From contig DASWMI010000049.1 of NCBI GenBank assembly GCA_036399835.1, positions 1 through 27,410 on the forward strand: DNA of 27,410 nt. Reading direction: 5' to 3'. This document shows, piece by piece, positions 24,830 to 27,410 of this stretch. The translations under genes and the position numbers were made by a program. The notes beneath the pieces were generated by a model. The model saw only the letters and a list, made by a program, of their open reading frames with translations. It was not told the origin of the DNA and did no database searches. This DNA comes from DASYML01 sp036399835. GTDB taxonomy: Bacteria > Acidobacteriota > Blastocatellia > Pyrinomonadales > Pyrinomonadaceae. Within the stretch, counting starts at the first letter, position 1; each line of letters starts with the position of its first letter.

Positions 24830-26287
24830 ATGAGTATCGTTCTGTATCCCCGCGCCGCTCCTCAGGACCGAATCAGAGTGTGGATCGGAACATTCAAAGT
24901 TACCGCCGCGCCCGCGCTGCATTGGTCGCTCGACAATGTTCCGAGACAACCGAAGGCGCTCCGCGAGATAGCCAGCGTGCGGCCCGATACAATGCTTCCT
25001 GCGGGTCAGAACCCCGCCAACATACCCAGAGCTTTTACAGGCGTTTATGAATTCGACGGGCTTGAGCCCGACAGGCTTTATACAGTCTCTGTTGAAGCTA
25101 ACGGCGAGAGGGTCGCGCTTGAGACGCGAACTCTGCCCGCGGCTGTCCCTTTTCAGCTTGACAGGTCTTTTAACGTGTTGCTCGTCTCCTGCTTTCACCA
25201 GGCCGAAGACAGGGGAGGGCTGGCCGGGACTATCGTCTCTCAACTGAAGGCCACATCGAAGCCGCACTTAACATTATTGGCAGGCGATCAGGTCTATCTG
25301 GACTTGCCGACTCTCAAAAACTTCCCGGATGATCTGGCGTGGCTGGCCGAAAAGTTCGAGCAGGATTACACGCTCAACTGGCAGGGGCCGCTCGCCTATA
25401 CGCAGGTCCTGTCGGCAGCCCCCGGCGTCTCGCTCCCGGATGACCATGAATATTGGAACAACTATCCGCATCCGAGTCCATTTATTCAAAACAGTCTCAC
25501 GCTGGAGGGACGCAATAGCTGGCGGCAGGCTGCACGAGCAGCGTATGAAGGCTTCCAGTTAGCCTACCCTGCGCAATGGGGCGAACATTGGTATCTGGAT
25601 GTGCCACCGCTCTCCTTCTTTTTCGCGGACACGCGCAGCACTAAGGATGAGAATCGCGGATTCACGATGATGGACCACAATAAAATGGAGGAATGGGCCG
25701 CTCATGTTATTGACAACAGACTGTTCGGCCTCTTTATTTCGGGCCAGTCGCTATTCAGAGAGCCGGCCAGTGACTTGAGCGGTGGGGTGGGTGATTTCGA
25801 GCTGCCCAATTACGGGGACTATGGGCGAATCGTGACCTGTCTACAGAGACTCGTGGATGCCGGTCGCCCTGTCGTTTGCCTGACGGGCGACGTGCATTGG
25901 GGGCGCGTCACCGTCGCGCGCGATATGCGCACAGGTAGAAATGCCTTCAGCGAGATTATCTCCTCGCCCAGTTCGCTCGTGACGACCGTCGGGGCAGATC
26001 AGGCGAAGCAGCTCGGCGGATTTCTCGGCGGGCTTTTCGGAAAGAAGAACCCCTGGCCGCGCCATTCCGATCCGGATAAACCGCCGGTCTTTCTTGCCTC
26101 CGAGGCTCTACAGGGGCGTTTCCCCTGCGAAATGCTGTATCCGCAGAGAGGCAATCACGTCGTTCTACTTAAATTCCGGCAGCAGGGCGGAGGTCTCGAA
26201 CTCCGTATCCAATACTGGCCGCTCAGCTTGGATAGAAACCTGGGCAGGCCCGTCGAGGTTGGGCCTATTGATCTGACCAGCACGTAA
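24830..26287 (+). CDS. PhoD-like metallophosphatase without signal peptide
   Basis: This 485-residue protein of the PhoD alkaline-phosphatase/phosphodiesterase type begins with a beta-sandwich domain (about 10-105, ending LETRTLP). The metallophosphoesterase core shows VSCFHQ (119-124), GDQVYLD (152-158), PDDHEYWNN (203-211), FADTRS (265-270) and TGDVHWGR (352-359), covering the usual metal ligands. Typical PhoD enzymes are Tat-exported, but here the sequence starts directly with the beta domain (MSIVLYPRAAPQD) and no twin-arginine leader is seen, so it is predicted cytoplasmic or exported by another route. The ribosome-binding site (GGGAG) is 14 bases upstream and suboptimal. The next gene starts 11 bases after its stop, clearly one operon. 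Phosphatase chemistry is likely; the substrate is not known. Confidence 0.86.
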   Translation: MSIVLYPRAAPQDRIRVWIGTFKVTAAPALHWSLDNVPRQPKALREIASVRPDTMLPAGQNPANIPRAFTGVYEFDGLEPDRLYTVSVEANGERVALETRTLPAAVPFQLDRSFNVLLVSCFHQAEDRGGLAGTIVSQLKATSKPHLTLLAGDQVYLDLPTLKNFPDDLAWLAEKFEQDYTLNWQGPLAYTQVLSAAPGVSLPDDHEYWNNYPHPSPFIQNSLTLEGRNSWRQAARAAYEGFQLAYPAQWGEHWYLDVPPLSFFFADTRSTKDENRGFTMMDHNKMEEWAAHVIDNRLFGLFISGQSLFREPASDLSGGVGDFELPNYGDYGRIVTCLQRLVDAGRPVVCLTGDVHWGRVTVARDMRTGRNAFSEIISSPSSLVTTVGADQAKQLGGFLGGLFGKKNPWPRHSDPDKPPVFLASEALQGRFPCEMLYPQRGNHVVLLKFRQQGGGLELRIQYWPLSLDRNLGRPVEVGPIDLTST

Positions 26288-26298
26288 GAGGAGATGGC

Positions 26299-27033
26299 AT
26301 GATTAATATTCTCAGTTCCAACGCATCAGCGCCGAGCGATCTATTTGTTGAAGTGAAGCGGAAGAATGATGAAGATAATCTACAGTGGCTGAGCCGGACT
26401 CTGCCGGACCATGAGGGTAAGACTTTATGCGTCATGGTGGGAGGCGTTAACGCCACCTCATTCCGTTTGCGTATGGCGCAGTCACACGTGCGCAGCGACC
26501 TGTTGCCGAGCTACTGGTCACACGTGATGTTGCTCGAAAAGATAACGAAGAATATGGCATCCTCGCCCGTCTACGAAATCTCTTTAGAACCGGCGCAGGG
26601 GTTTGACTTCCCGCCTCCGTCCAACGGTGTGCAAAAGAGTAAACTCGGCCAGTATCGTGACATAGAGTTGTACCCTAACATTGCCGTGCTCGCTGTCCCG
26701 GTAACTATAGATGAAGTGAAGAAAGCCCTGGATCGTTTTCAGAAACAGCGCGCCACCTTAGACGCAGTGGACCTGATGGTTCGCTGGCTGGCCTACATTT
26801 GGGGTGTCGGGGATAGCCAGAATCCGCTGCTTCAAGGAATGGGTATTCCGTCGGCGGCGATGCTGGAGATAGTTTTCGGCGCTGCCGGGTATGACCTTAC
26901 ACCCGGACTGGAAAGCCGTTCGAGCTGTCCGGAAGCCATCTGGCAGGCGGCCAAGTGGTGGCATGAATACTATGAAGATCAAAATCGCGTCAGCCTTATC
27001 GGTCTATATCATATCGGGCACGCGCTGGAGTGA
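26299..27033 (+). CDS. Unknown protein, possible permuted papain-fold (NlpC/P60-like) cysteine hydrolase
   Basis: This 244-residue protein has no confident family match. Two landmarks suggest a circularly permuted NlpC/P60 fold (YaeF/YiiX type): an early strand with His, YWSHVMLLE (72-80), and a late helix starting with Cys, SSCPEAIWQAAKWW (208-221). These correspond to the SHv and CSELv motifs of that group, in the permuted order (His before Cys). IAVLAVPVTIDEVKKALDRF lies between them, like the strand-helix that precedes the Cys in those enzymes. There is no signal peptide. GAGGAG sits five bases before the ATG. It is cotranscribed with the PhoD-like gene. If right, it would be an amidase, peptidase or acyl-transfer enzyme; the Cys and His are the residues to test. 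The gene is real; the fold is inference. Confidence 0.8.
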   Translation: MINILSSNASAPSDLFVEVKRKNDEDNLQWLSRTLPDHEGKTLCVMVGGVNATSFRLRMAQSHVRSDLLPSYWSHVMLLEKITKNMASSPVYEISLEPAQGFDFPPPSNGVQKSKLGQYRDIELYPNIAVLAVPVTIDEVKKALDRFQKQRATLDAVDLMVRWLAYIWGVGDSQNPLLQGMGIPSAAMLEIVFGAAGYDLTPGLESRSSCPEAIWQAAKWWHEYYEDQNRVSLIGLYHIGHALE

Positions 27034-27059
27034 GAAATGGAAATAAGCCAAGACATCAA

Positions 27060-27109
27060 CACAGAATCTCCGGACAGACTGCTCATCGCGTCTGTCCGGA
27101 GATTCTGTG
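27060..27109. terminator. Perfect 20-bp hairpin between convergent genes
   Basis: CACAGAATCTCCGGACAGAC (27060-27079) is followed by a ten-base loop and its exact reverse complement (27090-27109). It begins 27 bases after the stop of the papain-like gene and lies before the end of the minus-strand partial gene at 27204. This placement suits a bidirectional transcript terminator or 3'-end stabiliser, although no T-run follows on either strand. A 46-codon frame running through it (27037-27177) is probably incidental. Confidence 0.6.
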
Positions 27110-27203
27110 CGGGTGTGTTGCAAAGGTTGGTGCTGCAGTATGTCGTTAAGCCTCGATGGTTGTCCCCCTTTCGCTAGTATTGAAGTCCCCGGAGACAGTC
27201 AAT

Positions 27204-27410
27204 CTAGATGGTGCCAATGTCGACGATGTCGATGTCTATATCTTCGATGATAGTGGCATTGGCTATCTGATCTTGAGCGACGGCGGTGGGGATGAGATTG
27301 GTGATGCGCGGTGCAATGGCGTCGATTTTTGTCACTGTGCTGCGGATGGGGTTGATGCTGATGGCGCAAGGGTTGTCCCCGATGGTGATAACGCCGGCGA
27401 TAGTGTTGGC
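27204..27410 (-). CDS. C-terminal end of an unknown protein (runs off right edge)
   Basis: The minus-strand frame is open from the window edge to a TAG at 27204-27206, giving 68 residues with no start inside the window. The peptide is Ile-rich and regular (NTIAGVITIGDNPCAISINP, IAPRITNLIPTAVAQDQIAN, IIEDIDIDIVDIGTI), suggesting beta strands. Third codon positions are mostly C, the bias seen in the confident genes here, whereas the complementary plus-strand frame (Asp/Gly-rich, from an ATG at 27156) lacks that bias. The gene would converge on the papain-like gene, with the hairpin between. No family is recognised. Confidence 0.5.
   Translation of the reverse strand, partial: ANTIAGVITIGDNPCAISINPIRSTVTKIDAIAPRITNLIPTAVAQDQIANATIIEDIDIDIVDIGTI

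Noticed and set aside
24731..25267. 178-codon minus-strand frame
   Set aside because: It is mostly antisense to the PhoD-like gene, with no start signals of its own.
27037..27177. 46-codon plus-strand frame with a GGAG upstream
   Set aside because: It is mostly made of the 20-bp hairpin, and the GGAG is the end of the preceding gene; a chance frame is more likely, though translation is not excluded.
27156..27410. Asp/Gly-rich plus-strand frame open to the right edge
   Set aside because: It is the exact codon-by-codon complement of the minus-strand frame, which has the third-position C bias of the real genes here.

Overview
The window reads as a chromosomal stretch from a moderately GC-rich soil-type bacterium, most likely an acidobacterium (Blastocatellia-like). 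This is inferred from gene style, not from a marker gene. The clues are a kinase/TolB-like/TPR giant protein, a secreted CHAT-TPR protein beside an ECF sigma factor and a coiled-coil membrane protein, and many predicted exported hydrolases. No rRNA, tRNA, CRISPR array, transposase or phage structural gene was recognised.

Layout. (1) 1-7.3 kb holds housekeeping and signalling genes: the N-terminal half of carB, running off the left edge; a DnaC/DnaI-type helicase-loader ATPase; a small receiver-like protein; and a 1247-residue Ser/Thr kinase with a duplicated TPR module. (2) 7.7-11.7 kb carries plus-strand hydrolases: an alpha/beta hydrolase behind a 20-bp palindrome, a secreted trypsin-like protease with a good promoter, an exported UlaG-like metallo-beta-lactamase-fold protein, the collapsed remnant of a probable CASTOR/POLLUX-type ion channel, and a second alpha/beta hydrolase. 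(3) 11.8-17.0 kb is a minus-strand operon of three genes: a secreted CHAT/TPR protease-like protein, an ECF sigma factor and a membrane protein with a cytoplasmic N-terminus, a coiled coil and a beta-rich C-terminus. It looks like a self-contained signalling unit. (4) 17.3-21.6 kb has four minus-strand genes: a Gly/Lys-rich 86-residue protein with its own terminator, an S41 peptidase without a signal peptide, a 98-residue unknown protein and an exported helical protein. (5) 21.8-27.0 kb has plus-strand genes: two overlapping paralogous mini-membrane proteins, a PHP-domain phosphoesterase with a C-terminal Cys/His module, a PhoD-like metallophosphatase without a signal peptide, and a possible permuted papain-fold (NlpC/P60-like) cysteine hydrolase. 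A perfect 20-bp hairpin separates the last of these from an incomplete convergent gene at the right edge.

Two regions deserve attention as possible undescribed systems. The CHAT-sigma-membrane operon may be a proteolysis-controlled transcription switch. The 17.3-27 kb accessory block combines peptidases, phosphoesterases and small unknown membrane or secreted proteins with no known pathway to unite them. Start codons were chosen from visible ribosome-binding sites and signal peptides. Family names come from motifs read by eye, without database searches.
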